Shown: piece after piece, positions 55,069 through 63,678 of the stretch | Position numbering within the stretch: position 1 is the first letter of the stretch | Layout of the letters: each line of letters begins with the position of its first letter | From: Vulcanimicrobium alpinum | GTDB lineage: Bacteria; Vulcanimicrobiota; Vulcanimicrobiia; Vulcanimicrobiales; Vulcanimicrobiaceae | Length of the DNA stretch: 64,000 bases | Direction of reading: 5' to 3' | Assembly: GCF_027923555.1 (NCBI RefSeq) | Contig: NZ_AP025523.1 | Location: forward strand, 2,112,484-2,176,483 | The notes under the pieces: generated by a model | The model's database searches: none | Seen by the model: the letters and a program-made list of their open reading frames with translations, nothing else | Told to the model about the DNA's origin: nothing | Translations under genes and position numbers: made by a program

Positions 55069-56143
55069 CCTCGGGCTCGGTCTCGGGCTCGCGCTTCTCG
55101 CCGCCGGTATCCCCGGCGTCCGTGCCGACGTTCCGCCGCACACGATGGCGCCGCGGCCGTCGCCGCGCGCGACGCCGGTCCCGGCCGCAGCGACCGATGC
55201 ACGGCCGCTGATCGTGCAGGCGGTCGCGGCGCCGAAGCACGTCTCGTTCGTCGGTCAGATGTCGACGATCCGGAGCGGAACGAGTCAGGCACTCGCGGTG
55301 ATCTCGAAGATCGAGCATCGCGCGCCCGACGACACGCGCCGCACGTATCTCGCGCCGCGCGCGCTCTACGGACAGTTCGTGATCAGCCGCGGCGCGATGT
55401 CGTGGGACGTCGATCCCAGCCGCAAGCGCGTCGTCGTCACCGAGAACAAGGCCGCCGTCGATCCGGTCGCCGTCGTCGACGATATCGCGCTGCTCGACAG
55501 CAACTACCGCGCCGTGCGCACCGCATCGGACGACGTCGCAGACCGGCACGCCGACGTGATCGATCTCGTCAGCCGGTACACCGGCGAGCGCGCGATGCGG
55601 CTGTGGATCGATCGCGACACGCATATCGTGCTCGCGAAAGAAGCGTATCACAGCGATGGTTCGCTGGCGTGGCGGACGCGCTTCGACGACATCCGCTACA
55701 CCGACGACATCCCCGCCGAAGTATTCAACGGCAGCGTTCCGCCGGGTTACGAGACGGTGCAGGGCCGTTCGTACGGCTCGCCGACGTCGGTCGCGACGTC
55801 GGTCCCCGACGCCGGTTTCGCGCCGGTCACGCCGAAGTATCTCCCCGAGGGCTTCTCGCTCGCCGGCAGCGACGTCAGCAGCGTCAAAGGCACGCGCAAC
55901 CTGCACCTGATCTATTCCGACGGGATCCGCACCCTCTCGCTCTTCGAGAACGCGACCGATCGTGCGATCGACTTCAGCGGGATGCAGACGCGCACGACGT
56001 CGTTTGAGGGCCACGACGCGCGCTACGTGCGCGACGGTCCGACGACGCTGCTCGCATGGCGCGAACGAAAGCTCGCCTTCGCCCTGGTCGGCGACCTCGA
56101 TCTCAAAGAGCTGATTCAGATCGCGAGCTCGGTCGTCCCGTAA
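55055..56143 (+). CDS. RseB/MucB-like periplasmic regulator
   Basis: 362 residues from GTG 55055. Signal peptide (LGLGLALLAAGIPGVRA), then a LolA-like beta domain (GQMSTIRSGTSQALAVISKI, RTYLAPRALYGQFVISRGAM) and a second small domain (FAPVTPKYLPEGFSLAGSDV, RTLSLFENATD). The YLPEGF and FSLFEN segments match the RseB/MucB C-domain style. RseB proteins shield the anti-sigma factor from proteolysis. Third gene of the sigma operon. Confidence 0.8.
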   Translation: MRSASLGLGLGLALLAAGIPGVRADVPPHTMAPRPSPRATPVPAAATDARPLIVQAVAAPKHVSFVGQMSTIRSGTSQALAVISKIEHRAPDDTRRTYLAPRALYGQFVISRGAMSWDVDPSRKRVVVTENKAAVDPVAVVDDIALLDSNYRAVRTASDDVADRHADVIDLVSRYTGERAMRLWIDRDTHIVLAKEAYHSDGSLAWRTRFDDIRYTDDIPAEVFNGSVPPGYETVQGRSYGSPTSVATSVPDAGFAPVTPKYLPEGFSLAGSDVSSVKGTRNLHLIYSDGIRTLSLFENATDRAIDFSGMQTRTTSFEGHDARYVRDGPTTLLAWRERKLAFALVGDLDLKELIQIASSVVP

Positions 56144-56185
56144 CGCGTCCCTTGCCGCGCGCCGGCGCACGCGTGAAGGCGGGGC

Positions 56186-57040
56186 GTGAGCATCACCCTG
56201 TCATCCATCAACGAACTCAGCGCGGCGATCCGCCGCGCGTCGCACGTCGAATTCGGGTCGTTCGTGCTCGGCGGCGGTCCCGTGCGCGACGCGCTCGCCG
56301 CAGCCGCCGAACGCGGCGCCGACGTCGACGTCGTCCTGGCGCTCCGCCCGTACGCGACGGGCGCCGACGGCGCGCGAGAGAACGCCGGGAGCGCCGAGAT
56401 CCTGCGCGATGCGGGCGCGCACGTCACCCTGATGCACGGCCGGGCGACGTGGTTTCACGTCAAAGGCGCGGTCTGCGACGGCGTCGCGTATCTCGACGAC
56501 CGCAACTTTCCGCGCGCCGATCAGACCGTGCTGCGCGACGACGATCCGAACGACGTGGCGCTCGTCTCGGCCGCGATCCACGGCACCGGCACCACGAGTC
56601 CGACGCTCGCCACCGAGAAAGACGACGCGCTGTGGCAGGAAGCGAACCTGATCCGCGGCGCAACCGGGAAGCCGGTGATCGTCGAGACCGAGACGTTCGG
56701 TCCCGGGATCGTGAGTTCGGCGCTTCGGCTGCACGCGCAGAGCGGTGCGCCGACGACGCTGATCGTCTCGCCCGAGTTCGCCGGGAAGCCTCAGACCCGC
56801 GCGATGCTCGACGGGATGCGCAAAGCCGGTGTCGAGGTGCACGAAACCGGGTCGAGCGAGAAGTGCGCGCTCGCGGGCGACACGGTGTGGGTCGGGTCGG
56901 CGAACGCGTCCTTTGCGTTCGGCGACGCGGGGAAGCAGATCGACTGGGGCGTCGTGACGCGCGAGCCGCCTGTCGTCGACGCCGTCCGCGCCGCGCTCGC
57001 GCGCGATCTCGGCGCCGATGCGCTCAGAGCGTCATCTTGA
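56186..57040 (+). CDS. Phospholipase D-like protein with one degenerate HKD motif
   Basis: 284 residues. The first motif is complete: HVKGAVCDGVAYLDDRNF (HxKxxxxD). The second should read HxKxxxxD...GSAN but here is SEKCALAGDTVWVGSANAS: His is replaced by Ser and the Asp is shifted by one. PLD enzymes need two half-sites, so this one may be catalytically impaired or use a dimer. No signal peptide; the GTG start at 56186 has GGCGGGGC upstream. Its end overlaps the convergent TlpA-like gene by 17 bases. Confidence 0.8.
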   Translation: MSITLSSINELSAAIRRASHVEFGSFVLGGGPVRDALAAAAERGADVDVVLALRPYATGADGARENAGSAEILRDAGAHVTLMHGRATWFHVKGAVCDGVAYLDDRNFPRADQTVLRDDDPNDVALVSAAIHGTGTTSPTLATEKDDALWQEANLIRGATGKPVIVETETFGPGIVSSALRLHAQSGAPTTLIVSPEFAGKPQTRAMLDGMRKAGVEVHETGSSEKCALAGDTVWVGSANASFAFGDAGKQIDWGVVTREPPVVDAVRAALARDLGADALRASS

Positions 57041-57620
57041 TCGCCTTCTCGATCTCCGCTTGCGCCGTCTCGCCCGACGTCATCCACACGACCTTCTTGT
57101 TCCGGTCGATCATCACGAGCGTCGGGAACCCGTTCTTCAGGTATTTCTGGGCGACGTCGAGCGTCGGATCGTACGCGATCGGATAGCGCACGTCGAACTG
57201 CTGGCCGAACGCGTTGACGTCGGCCTGCGACTCCGGATCGTTTCCGTTGATCGCGTTGGGGCTGCCGCTCACGGCGACCATCGCGATCTTGCCCTGATAC
57301 TTCGCGGCGATCTGATTGAGCACCGGGGTCTCGCGCTGGCAATGCGGGCACCACGTCGCGAACACTTCGAGCAGCACCGGCGACGAGACGGCGCTCAGCT
57401 CGAACGGGCCGGCGTTCGTCTTCACGCTGAATGGCGGCGCGGTATCGCCGACCTTGAGGTTCGCTTGGATCGGCGCGTTCGACGCGGCGTTGGGGACGGA
57501 ACTGCGGTTGAGCAGTCCGATCGCGACGATGACGGCGACAACGACCAGCGAGAGAGCTGCGTAGATGATGACGCGGCCGTTCGGTCGCGACGAGGCGGTC
57601 TTGCGCGCGGTTTGGCTCAT
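57024..57620 (-). CDS. TlpA-like membrane-anchored thioredoxin (redoxin)
   Basis: 198 residues. Helix anchor (VIIYAALSLVVVAVIVAIGL), then a periplasm-facing thioredoxin fold: LLEVFATWCPHCQRETPVLN (CPHC active site) and GFPTLVMIDRNKKVVWMTSG (cis-Pro loop). It probably reduces or shuttles disulfides for cytochrome maturation or thiol repair. It overlaps the MauE-like gene by 4 bases; the two form one unit. Confidence 0.92.
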   Translation of the reverse strand: MSQTARKTASSRPNGRVIIYAALSLVVVAVIVAIGLLNRSSVPNAASNAPIQANLKVGDTAPPFSVKTNAGPFELSAVSSPVLLEVFATWCPHCQRETPVLNQIAAKYQGKIAMVAVSGSPNAINGNDPESQADVNAFGQQFDVRYPIAYDPTLDVAQKYLKNGFPTLVMIDRNKKVVWMTSGETAQAEIEKAIKMTL

Positions 57621-58081
57621 GAGTGGATTCCGATTCTCCGGTCGAGGGCGAGTGCCCCGGGCGGTCGCAGTGCGATGACGAGCGCGAGCGCGACGAAGAT
57701 CGCGTCGCGGGCGACCTCGCTCCACGTCGTCGTCGTCGTGTCGTTGGGTCCGAAGCAGCCGCACGAGACGGTGAGCCCGCGCACCACGGCGGAGGCGATC
57801 GCGAGATCGAACACGCCGAGCAGCACGGCGGCGGCGAACCCGGAGATCCGGGTGAACAGACCGAGCACCAAGTACGCGCCGACCAGCATCTCGAGATACG
57901 GCAGCGCGATCGCCATCGGCCCGATCGCCGCTTGCGGAAGGAAGCCGATCCGGAAGCCGGCGATCTCGGCGGCGAAAAGGTCGGCGTGGCCGACCTTCAG
58001 CGCGCCGGCGGCGATGAAGATGCCGCCGATCGTCAGGCGCAGGACGAGGACGATCCACGGCGCGAGACGCTGCAGCGTCAA
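57617..58081 (-). CDS. MauE/DoxX-family membrane protein
   Basis: 154 residues with four membrane helices (VLVLRLTIGGIFIAAGALKV, LPYLEMLVGAYLVLGLF) and Cys-Gly-Cys in LTVSCGCFGPNDTTTTTW at the helix 4 entrance, the MauE signature. MauE with a TlpA-like partner supplies reducing equivalents across the membrane. TTG 58081 shares bases with the deacetylase stop (TTGA). Confidence 0.88.
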   Translation of the reverse strand: MTLQRLAPWIVLVLRLTIGGIFIAAGALKVGHADLFAAEIAGFRIGFLPQAAIGPMAIALPYLEMLVGAYLVLGLFTRISGFAAAVLLGVFDLAIASAVVRGLTVSCGCFGPNDTTTTTWSEVARDAIFVALALVIALRPPGALALDRRIGIHS

Positions 58082-59106
58082 CCGCGCGCTCCCGCCAAGG
58101 CAGCGGACTCGATCTCGCGCACCAGCGCGCGCTGCGCGGCCGGGATCGCCTGCACCTCGGTCCGCTCGGTCTCGAGCCCTTCATCGAAACCGGCGATCGT
58201 CTCGGCGACGCAGCCGGCGAGCGTCGGCGGATCGTAGCCGCCCTCGAGGACGAACAGCGCGCGGCCGTCACAGTAGCCGTCGGCGATCTCGCGCAGCAGC
58301 CGTCCCATCTGGCGCGCGAACGCCGGATCCACGCCGAGATCGCCGACCGGATCGCCCGCGACGACGTCGTAACCCGCGCTCACGACGATCAGCCGCGGGC
58401 GCACGCGCTCGGCGAGCGCGCGCAGCGAGCGCGCGTGGATCGCGAGGAATCCTTCGGTGCTGATCCCGCGCGCGTCGATCGGGACGTTGACGAGCGCGCC
58501 GCCGGAGACGATGCGGTTGTCGCGCGGATCGCCGGTCCCCGGATACGCCGGGTCGGCGTGCGTTCCGAAGTACGAGACGCCACCGCCGGTCGCCGCCTGC
58601 GTACCGTTCCCGTGATGGTAGTCGAAGTCGATCACCAGCACGCGTCCGCCGGCCTCCTGCGCGTAGGTGCGCGCCGCGATCGCCGCGTTGTTGAAGACGC
58701 AGAAGCCCATCCCGCGGGCGGGTTCGGCGTGGTGCCCGGGCGGGCGAACCAGCGCGAAGGCGCCGCGCCGTTCGTCGACGGCACGTTCGAGCGCGGCGAG
58801 CGTTGCGCCGGCGGCGCGCGCTGCGCCTTCGAACGACGTGCCGTCGACGAGCGTGTCGGGGTCGTCGCCGAGAAACGCGACACCGCCCCACGCGAGCTCG
58901 TCGCACGTGCGCCGCACCATCTCGATGTACGACGCGGGATGCACGCGCACGAGTTCGTCGGGGCGCGCGACCCGTGCGTCGATGCGGTCGCCGAGCATCC
59001 CGCGCCGCTCGAGCTCGCGCGCGACGACGCGCACCCGATCGGGACGATCCGGGTGCGGGACGTCCGCGAGGTGGACGGTCAGGGTGTCGTCGTACGCCAC
59101 GAGCAT
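58078..59106 (-). CDS. Histone deacetylase-superfamily amidohydrolase
   Basis: 342 residues, arginase-deacetylase fold. ALVRPPGHHAEPARGMGFCV carries the catalytic His pair, VLVIDFDYHHGNGTQAA the zinc Asp/His, then YFGTHADPAYPGTGDPRDNR and VSAGYDVVAGDPVGDLGVDP. Bacterial members deacetylate acetylpolyamines, acetyl-CoA synthetase or related small substrates. First gene of a unit with the MauE and TlpA-like genes, so redox coupling is worth noting. Confidence 0.93.
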   Translation of the reverse strand: MLVAYDDTLTVHLADVPHPDRPDRVRVVARELERRGMLGDRIDARVARPDELVRVHPASYIEMVRRTCDELAWGGVAFLGDDPDTLVDGTSFEGAARAAGATLAALERAVDERRGAFALVRPPGHHAEPARGMGFCVFNNAAIAARTYAQEAGGRVLVIDFDYHHGNGTQAATGGGVSYFGTHADPAYPGTGDPRDNRIVSGGALVNVPIDARGISTEGFLAIHARSLRALAERVRPRLIVVSAGYDVVAGDPVGDLGVDPAFARQMGRLLREIADGYCDGRALFVLEGGYDPPTLAGCVAETIAGFDEGLETERTEVQAIPAAQRALVREIESAALAGARG

Positions 59107-59131
59107 CGAACGAGGCCTGCGATCTCCCCGG

Positions 59132-60670
59132 TTACGACTTCTTCGGAGCCGGCTTCTTCGGCGCGTTCTGTTTGTCGAGCGCCGCGATCAGCGACTTGAT
59201 CTGACCGGCGGCCTGAGAGTTGGCGGGGACGTACGTGAGCAGTTTCTGGTACGCGCTCTTGGCCTTGTCGGGCTGGCGCGCTCCCTCGTAGCACTTGCCC
59301 AGGCTGTACAGGATCGTCGGATCGCGGCGCGAGAGCTGCGGCGCCCCGGCGTCGATCGCGGTGTACACCTGCGTGCACTCGGTGTAGTTGCGCAGCTGCA
59401 GGTCGGCTTGGCCCAGGCCCAGCAGGGCGTCGGGCGAGTGCTGCAGGTTGTAGCTGTTCTTGAACTCGTCGCGCGCCTGACCGTATTGACGGTTGGCGGC
59501 GTACGACGCGGCGAGCAGAAGGTGCGCGCGCGAATCGTTCTGCGCGAGCTGGGTGAGGCGTTTGAACTGTTCGATCGCCTTGGGGATCTGATTCTGCTGC
59601 GCGTAGAGCTGGCCGAGCCGGGCGACGGCGTCGGCCTGGTCTTTGTTGGGACCGGCGCCCGCGGTGAACTCGCGTTCCGCCCCGGCCTTGTCGTTCTTCG
59701 CGAGCAGGTAGTCGCCGTAGGCGGTGTGTGCGCTCAGAACGTTCGGGAACTGCGCGATCGCACGCTGGTACGCAGCGGTCGCTTCCGCATCCATCTTTTC
59801 GTTCGCGTAGACGATCGCTTCCTGATCGATCACCGCGACCTTGTCGTTGGGATCGGTCTGCTGCGCGAGCAGCAGTTCGTACGTCGCGATCGCGTCTTTG
59901 ACGTTGTGCTGGGCAGCTGCGAGGCGCGCCTTGCCGACCAGCGCTTCGCCGTTGTTCGGCTCGATCGCGATCGCGCGGTCGTAAAGGCTCGCGGCGAGCG
60001 CGATCGCCTGCTGCTGCTGGTACGTCTGCGCCTCGGCGAGCAGCGGACGCACGTCCTTGGGATCGAGCTTCACGGCGCCTTCGTACTGCTGGCGCGCTTC
60101 GTCGTACTTGCCTTCGCTCGCGAGCACGCCGCCGTATGCCATGTACGCGTTCTTGTCGTCCTTGTTGAACGTCAGCGCGCGCTTCGCGACGCGCTCCGCA
60201 TCCTGCGGACGGTTCAGCTGGAGGTACATCTGCGTGAGGCTGCCGAGGACGCCCGGGTTCGTCGGCTCGAGGTTCGCCGCGTTTTCGAGATCGGCGAGCG
60301 ACTCTTTCTGGTGACCGGCCGCGTTCTGCGCGAGTCCGTCGAAGTAGTAGACCTGCGCCGTTTTCGTCCCCCCGGCGAGCAGCTTCTGCGTCAGCGCGAG
60401 CGCCAGGTCGGGACGATTGATCTGCAGGTAGTCGGCGGCGAGTTCGGTCGCCGACGCCTTATCGTTCGGATCAACCTTGAGCTTGGCCTCGAGACGCGGG
60501 ATCGCTTTGTCGAGCGGTTCGGGCGTCGCGGTCGGCGAGGGAGCCGGCGACGGCGACGCATTCGCCGCAACGGCCGGCTTCGCGGCGTCGGCGACGCTCG
60601 GAAGCACGCCGACCGCCGCGACGATCGCGGCGGCCGAGAGTGCGAGAACGAAAACGGGACGGAACTGCAT
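59132..60670 (-). CDS. Secreted TPR-repeat protein
   Basis: 512 residues. Signal peptide (VFVLALSAAAIVAAVGVLPS), a Pro/Ser linker (ASPSPAPSPTATPEP) and then about ten TPR units (for example ALTFNKDDKNAYMAYGGVLA, EGKYDEARQQYEGAVKLDPK, GKARLAAAQHNVKDAIATYE). The C-terminus is Lys/Pro-rich (KKPAPKKS). A scaffolding role in the envelope is likely. ATG 60670 overlaps the etfA stop (TGATG), so it is translated with ETF. Confidence 0.88.
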   Translation of the reverse strand: MQFRPVFVLALSAAAIVAAVGVLPSVADAAKPAVAANASPSPAPSPTATPEPLDKAIPRLEAKLKVDPNDKASATELAADYLQINRPDLALALTQKLLAGGTKTAQVYYFDGLAQNAAGHQKESLADLENAANLEPTNPGVLGSLTQMYLQLNRPQDAERVAKRALTFNKDDKNAYMAYGGVLASEGKYDEARQQYEGAVKLDPKDVRPLLAEAQTYQQQQAIALAASLYDRAIAIEPNNGEALVGKARLAAAQHNVKDAIATYELLLAQQTDPNDKVAVIDQEAIVYANEKMDAEATAAYQRAIAQFPNVLSAHTAYGDYLLAKNDKAGAEREFTAGAGPNKDQADAVARLGQLYAQQNQIPKAIEQFKRLTQLAQNDSRAHLLLAASYAANRQYGQARDEFKNSYNLQHSPDALLGLGQADLQLRNYTECTQVYTAIDAGAPQLSRRDPTILYSLGKCYEGARQPDKAKSAYQKLLTYVPANSQAAGQIKSLIAALDKQNAPKKPAPKKS

Positions 60671-61638
60671 CAAGCGTGGGCGGCTTTCGCGTCGCGGACC
60701 GCGTTCGCCAATTCCGGAACGATGGCGAAGGCGTCTCCGACGACAAGGAGATCGGCAAACTCGGCGATCGGTGCGTTGGCGTCCTTGTTGATCGCGACGA
60801 TCGTTTCGGACGTGCGCATCCCGACTTTGTGTTGGATCGCCCCGGAGATGCCGACGGCGATGTAGAGCGGCGGGCTGACCGTCTTTCCGGTTTGCCCGAC
60901 TTGGTGACCGTGCGAGACCCAGCCGGCGTCGACCGCCGCCCGTGAGGCGCCCACCGCGCCGCCGAACGCGTCGGCGAGGTCCTTGAGGATCGTGGTGAAC
61001 GGTTCCGGACCGCCCATCCCGCGACCACCGCTGACGACGACCGAGGCCTCTTCGACCCCGAGCTCCGCTGCTGCTTCCTCGACCTCGTCCTCCACGGTAA
61101 TCGCGGAGGCCTTCCCGCTCGACGGAATCTGAACGATCTCACCGGCCCCGGAAGTTTCCTTGGCGGAGAAAACGTTCGGACGAATCGCCGCGACGCCGAA
61201 ATCGCCGTCGAGGGCGCAGGTGGTGATCACCAGGCCGCCGAGCTTCGGCATCACTGCAGCGATACCACCATCGGTGGTGAAGTCGACGACGTCGGCGTTC
61301 ATGCCGCAGTCGACGCGCGCGGCGAAGCGCGAGCCGACGTCGCGTCCCAGCATCGTGTTGCCGACCAGAACGAGCCCGTTGCCGGCCGCCTTCGCGACCG
61401 TTTCGAGCGCGTCGACGGCGTTCTCGAGGAAGCGCGTGTCGTCGCTGACGTGGATCTGATCGACGGGATACTTCTTGAGCGCTTCGGCGGCGGTCTGCGC
61501 GCCGTCGCCGACGACGACCGCATGCACCTTGCCGCCGAGCTTGTCGGCGAGCGCGCGCGCCTGGGTCGCGGCTTCGAACGAGACGCGGCGGACCGTGCCG
61601 TGCTTGTGCTCGACGAAGGCGATGACGTTCTGTATCAC
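60670..61638 (-). CDS. etfA: Electron transfer flavoprotein subunit alpha
   Basis: 322 residues. N-domain (FVEHKHGTVRRVSFEAATQA, GDGAQTAAEALKKYPVDQIH) and the FAD-binding C-domain: VVSGGRGMGGPEPFTTILKD, AVDAGWVSHGHQVGQTGKTV, PLYIAVGISGAIQHKVGMRT. Transfers electrons from acyl-CoA and other dehydrogenases to the quinone pool. GTG 61638 overlaps the etfB stop. Followed by the TPR gene. Confidence 0.96.
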   Translation of the reverse strand: MIQNVIAFVEHKHGTVRRVSFEAATQARALADKLGGKVHAVVVGDGAQTAAEALKKYPVDQIHVSDDTRFLENAVDALETVAKAAGNGLVLVGNTMLGRDVGSRFAARVDCGMNADVVDFTTDGGIAAVMPKLGGLVITTCALDGDFGVAAIRPNVFSAKETSGAGEIVQIPSSGKASAITVEDEVEEAAAELGVEEASVVVSGGRGMGGPEPFTTILKDLADAFGGAVGASRAAVDAGWVSHGHQVGQTGKTVSPPLYIAVGISGAIQHKVGMRTSETIVAINKDANAPIAEFADLLVVGDAFAIVPELANAVRDAKAAHA

Positions 61639-62423
61639 AGGAACTTCCGCTCCTTGAGGAACTGCACGATGATCTTGGCGCCTTCGGCGCCGTCGGCGGC
61701 TTGCACCACCTGACCTTTGCCGCGCACGGGCGGCGTCGCGACGTTCGTCAGCTTCGCCTTCGCGCCGTCGGTGCCAACGGCGGCGGTCAGCCCGAGATCG
61801 CCGAGCGCGAGCGCTTTGATTTCCTTTTTCTTCGCGCCCATGATGCCTTTGAGGTTGGCGTAGCGCGGTTCGTTGGCAGACTTCGTGACGCTCACCAGCG
61901 CCGGCAACGCGGCGGAGACGGTCATGTAGCCGTTGTCGGTTTCGCGCTGCACGCGCACGCGGCCGTCCGCGATCTCGATCTTGCGCGCGTACGTCAGCCC
62001 GGGGATGCCGAGTTTTTCGGCGAGCATCCCGGGGAGGTCGCCGCTGATCGCGTCGGTGGACTGCGTCCCGGTGAGGACCAAGTCGGCGTTCTGCGCTTTG
62101 ATCGCCGCGGCGAGCACGACCGACGTGCCCCACAGGTCGCTGCCGGCGACGGCGTCGTCGGAGACCATGACCGCGTCGTCGGCGCCCATCGCGAGCGCTT
62201 TGCGCACGATCTCCTTGCCCGTTGCGGGCGTCATCGAAAGGACGGTCACCGTGGAACCGTCGTTCAGCTTCTCTTTGAGCTGCAGGGCCGCTTCGATCGC
62301 ATACTCGTCGAACGGGTTGAGCACCGTTTCGACGCCGGTACGGACGAGGCGCTTCGTCACCGGATCGATACGCTTGTCGGCGTTCGTGTCGGGGACGAGT
62401 TTGACGGTAACGAGGATCTTCAG
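61635..62423 (-). CDS. etfB: Electron transfer flavoprotein subunit beta with probable CTG start
   Basis: 262 residues from CTG 62423: KILVTVKLVPDTNADKRIDP, LSMTPATGKEIVRKALAMGA, LVLTGTQSTDAISGDLPGML and MGAKKKEIKALALGDL are standard. EtfB binds AMP and pairs with EtfA. CTG 62423 has GGAGG 8 bases upstream (minus-strand; CCTCC at 62432-62436), ideal spacing; the nearest canonical start is GTG 62444, which would precede that ribosome-binding site. GTG 62444 cannot be excluded. Confidence 0.93.
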   Translation of the reverse strand: MKILVTVKLVPDTNADKRIDPVTKRLVRTGVETVLNPFDEYAIEAALQLKEKLNDGSTVTVLSMTPATGKEIVRKALAMGADDAVMVSDDAVAGSDLWGTSVVLAAAIKAQNADLVLTGTQSTDAISGDLPGMLAEKLGIPGLTYARKIEIADGRVRVQRETDNGYMTVSAALPALVSVTKSANEPRYANLKGIMGAKKKEIKALALGDLGLTAAVGTDGAKAKLTNVATPPVRGKGQVVQAADGAEGAKIIVQFLKERKFL

Positions 62424-62785
62424 CGCGCAAACCTCCGGACGCACGAAACCCGGCTGCTCGCCGGGTTCGTCGGGAACAGGACGGCATTCGGAGAGGAACC
62501 CCCTCGGGCCTCTCACCGCATATTCCTAACCGGTTATTTCGAACAGGTCAAGTCCCGGTGCCGCACGGCAAGCGAAGGCTGCATCGCTTCCACTGCAGTT
62601 TTCAATTCACGTCGTTCAGGAAAGAACTCTCCAAGCACGTGAGCCGATGCGGTTCGCCGATTCCGCGTTTGCCGCTGGGATGAGGAGTTCGCCCTGCAGC
62701 CCCGCCGCCTCGAGTACGTCGTCCGCGCACCGCCCATCCAGGCATCTTCCATCGCATCCGTGCTCGCCGATTCGACGATGCTGCA
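62424..62785. other. Intergenic stretch, divergent leader of etfB and the RsbW-like gene
   Basis: 362 bases with no convincing gene. The etfB leader contains AACCCGGC/GCCGGGTT (62447-62467) and GAGAGG/CCTCTC (62492-62515) hairpins. No other structure seen. Promoters for both genes must lie here; I cannot assign -35/-10 elements. Confidence 0.4.
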
Positions 62786-63202
62786 ATGCTGATCGTGCGC
62801 GTCATCGCGGTCGACGAACTCGACCTCCAGTTTTCCGCCACCGCATCAAACAGCCACCGCGCACGCTACGCCGTGCAGCGCGTCGTGGACGACTGCGAAT
62901 TCGAGCCGGCGCGCGGGGCTGATTTCGTGCTCGCCGTCGCCGAGGCGATGAACAACGCCGCCGAACACGCCTATCACGATCGATCCGGCGACGTGCGCGT
63001 CGTCATGCGCGCGCATCACGGCGAACTCATCGCAACGATCACCGACCGCGGCCGTTGGCGGCTCACGCCAACGCCCGATCGCGGCCGCGGGCTCTCGATC
63101 ATGCGTGCGCTGGCAGAGCGCTGCGACGTCTCAAGCGACGAGCGCGGAACGACGGTGACTCTCGCCGTCTCGCTCGCGCAGCGCGGAAGAGCGCGCGCCT
63201 GA
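62786..63202 (+). CDS. RsbW-like anti-sigma/serine kinase ATPase domain protein
   Basis: 138 residues, a single HATPase_c_2 domain: ADFVLAVAEAMNNAAEHAYH (N box), GELIATITDRGRW (G1 box, TDRG) and DRGRGLSIMRALAERCDVSS (G2 box). Such proteins hold a sigma factor or phosphorylate an anti-anti-sigma factor; neither is adjacent. ATG 62786. Its stop overlaps the next gene (TGATG). Confidence 0.87.
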   Translation: MLIVRVIAVDELDLQFSATASNSHRARYAVQRVVDDCEFEPARGADFVLAVAEAMNNAAEHAYHDRSGDVRVVMRAHHGELIATITDRGRWRLTPTPDRGRGLSIMRALAERCDVSSDERGTTVTLAVSLAQRGRARA

Positions 63203-63459
63203 TGCGCGATTTTCACCCGCTCTTAACGGACGACTGCGATGGGCCGCGGCCCGGCGTGGTGAACAAAAGCGGTATCATGGACGAACCGACACGCTGCCCC
63301 TGCGGTCACTCACTCGCCCTCCACACCGACCAGCGGTGCATCGGTAACCAGCTGCAACTTGGATGCTCGTGCAGCCTGGGAAAGCGCGACGCGCGCGCGG
63401 CCGCGATGCAGCCCCACCTCTCGAAAAAGGGCGCGGGAACCGGCGACTTCGCCGCCTGA
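63202..63459 (+). CDS. Small cysteine-rich protein
   Basis: 85 residues from ATG 63202, or 60 from ATG 63277. The core is RCPCGHSLALHTDQRCIGN then QLQLGCSCSLGK: six Cys and two His in 28 residues, arranged like one or two small zinc-binding knuckles. No known family. Coupled by TGATG to the RsbW-like gene if started at 63202. Confidence 0.55.
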   Translation: MRDFHPLLTDDCDGPRPGVVNKSGIMDEPTRCPCGHSLALHTDQRCIGNQLQLGCSCSLGKRDARAAAMQPHLSKKGAGTGDFAA

Positions 63460-63504
63460 CGGCGGCGGCTCGTGATTCGAGCCGCATCTGCCGATACAGG
63501 TAGC

Positions 63505-63663
63505 ATGTACCTGGCAATCGCGACCGGCATCGCGGCGTGGACCGGCATGGTCGCGCTGATGCTGCGGTTTCTGACGACCGCACGAAAGTTCGACCTGGCA
63601 TCCGAGGCGGCGAATCGCCGATGGATCGCCCAATACCGCGCCAACCGCCGAGCGGCGTTCTAG
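63505..63663 (+). CDS. Tiny membrane protein
   Basis: 52 residues: a hydrophobic N-terminal helix (MYLAIATGIAAWTGMVALML) then a basic C-terminus (RRWIAQYRANRRAAF). An AGG element lies 5 bases before ATG 63505. No family. Positioned between the cysteine-rich and helical small genes on the same strand. Confidence 0.45.
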   Translation: MYLAIATGIAAWTGMVALMLRFLTTARKFDLASEAANRRWIAQYRANRRAAF

Positions 63664-63678
63664 CGCCGAGGCGCCCTC

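Noticed and set aside
58667-60865. A 732-residue plus-strand frame over the deacetylase and TPR genes
   Set aside because: Shadow of two well-supported minus-strand genes and with no recognisable domain.
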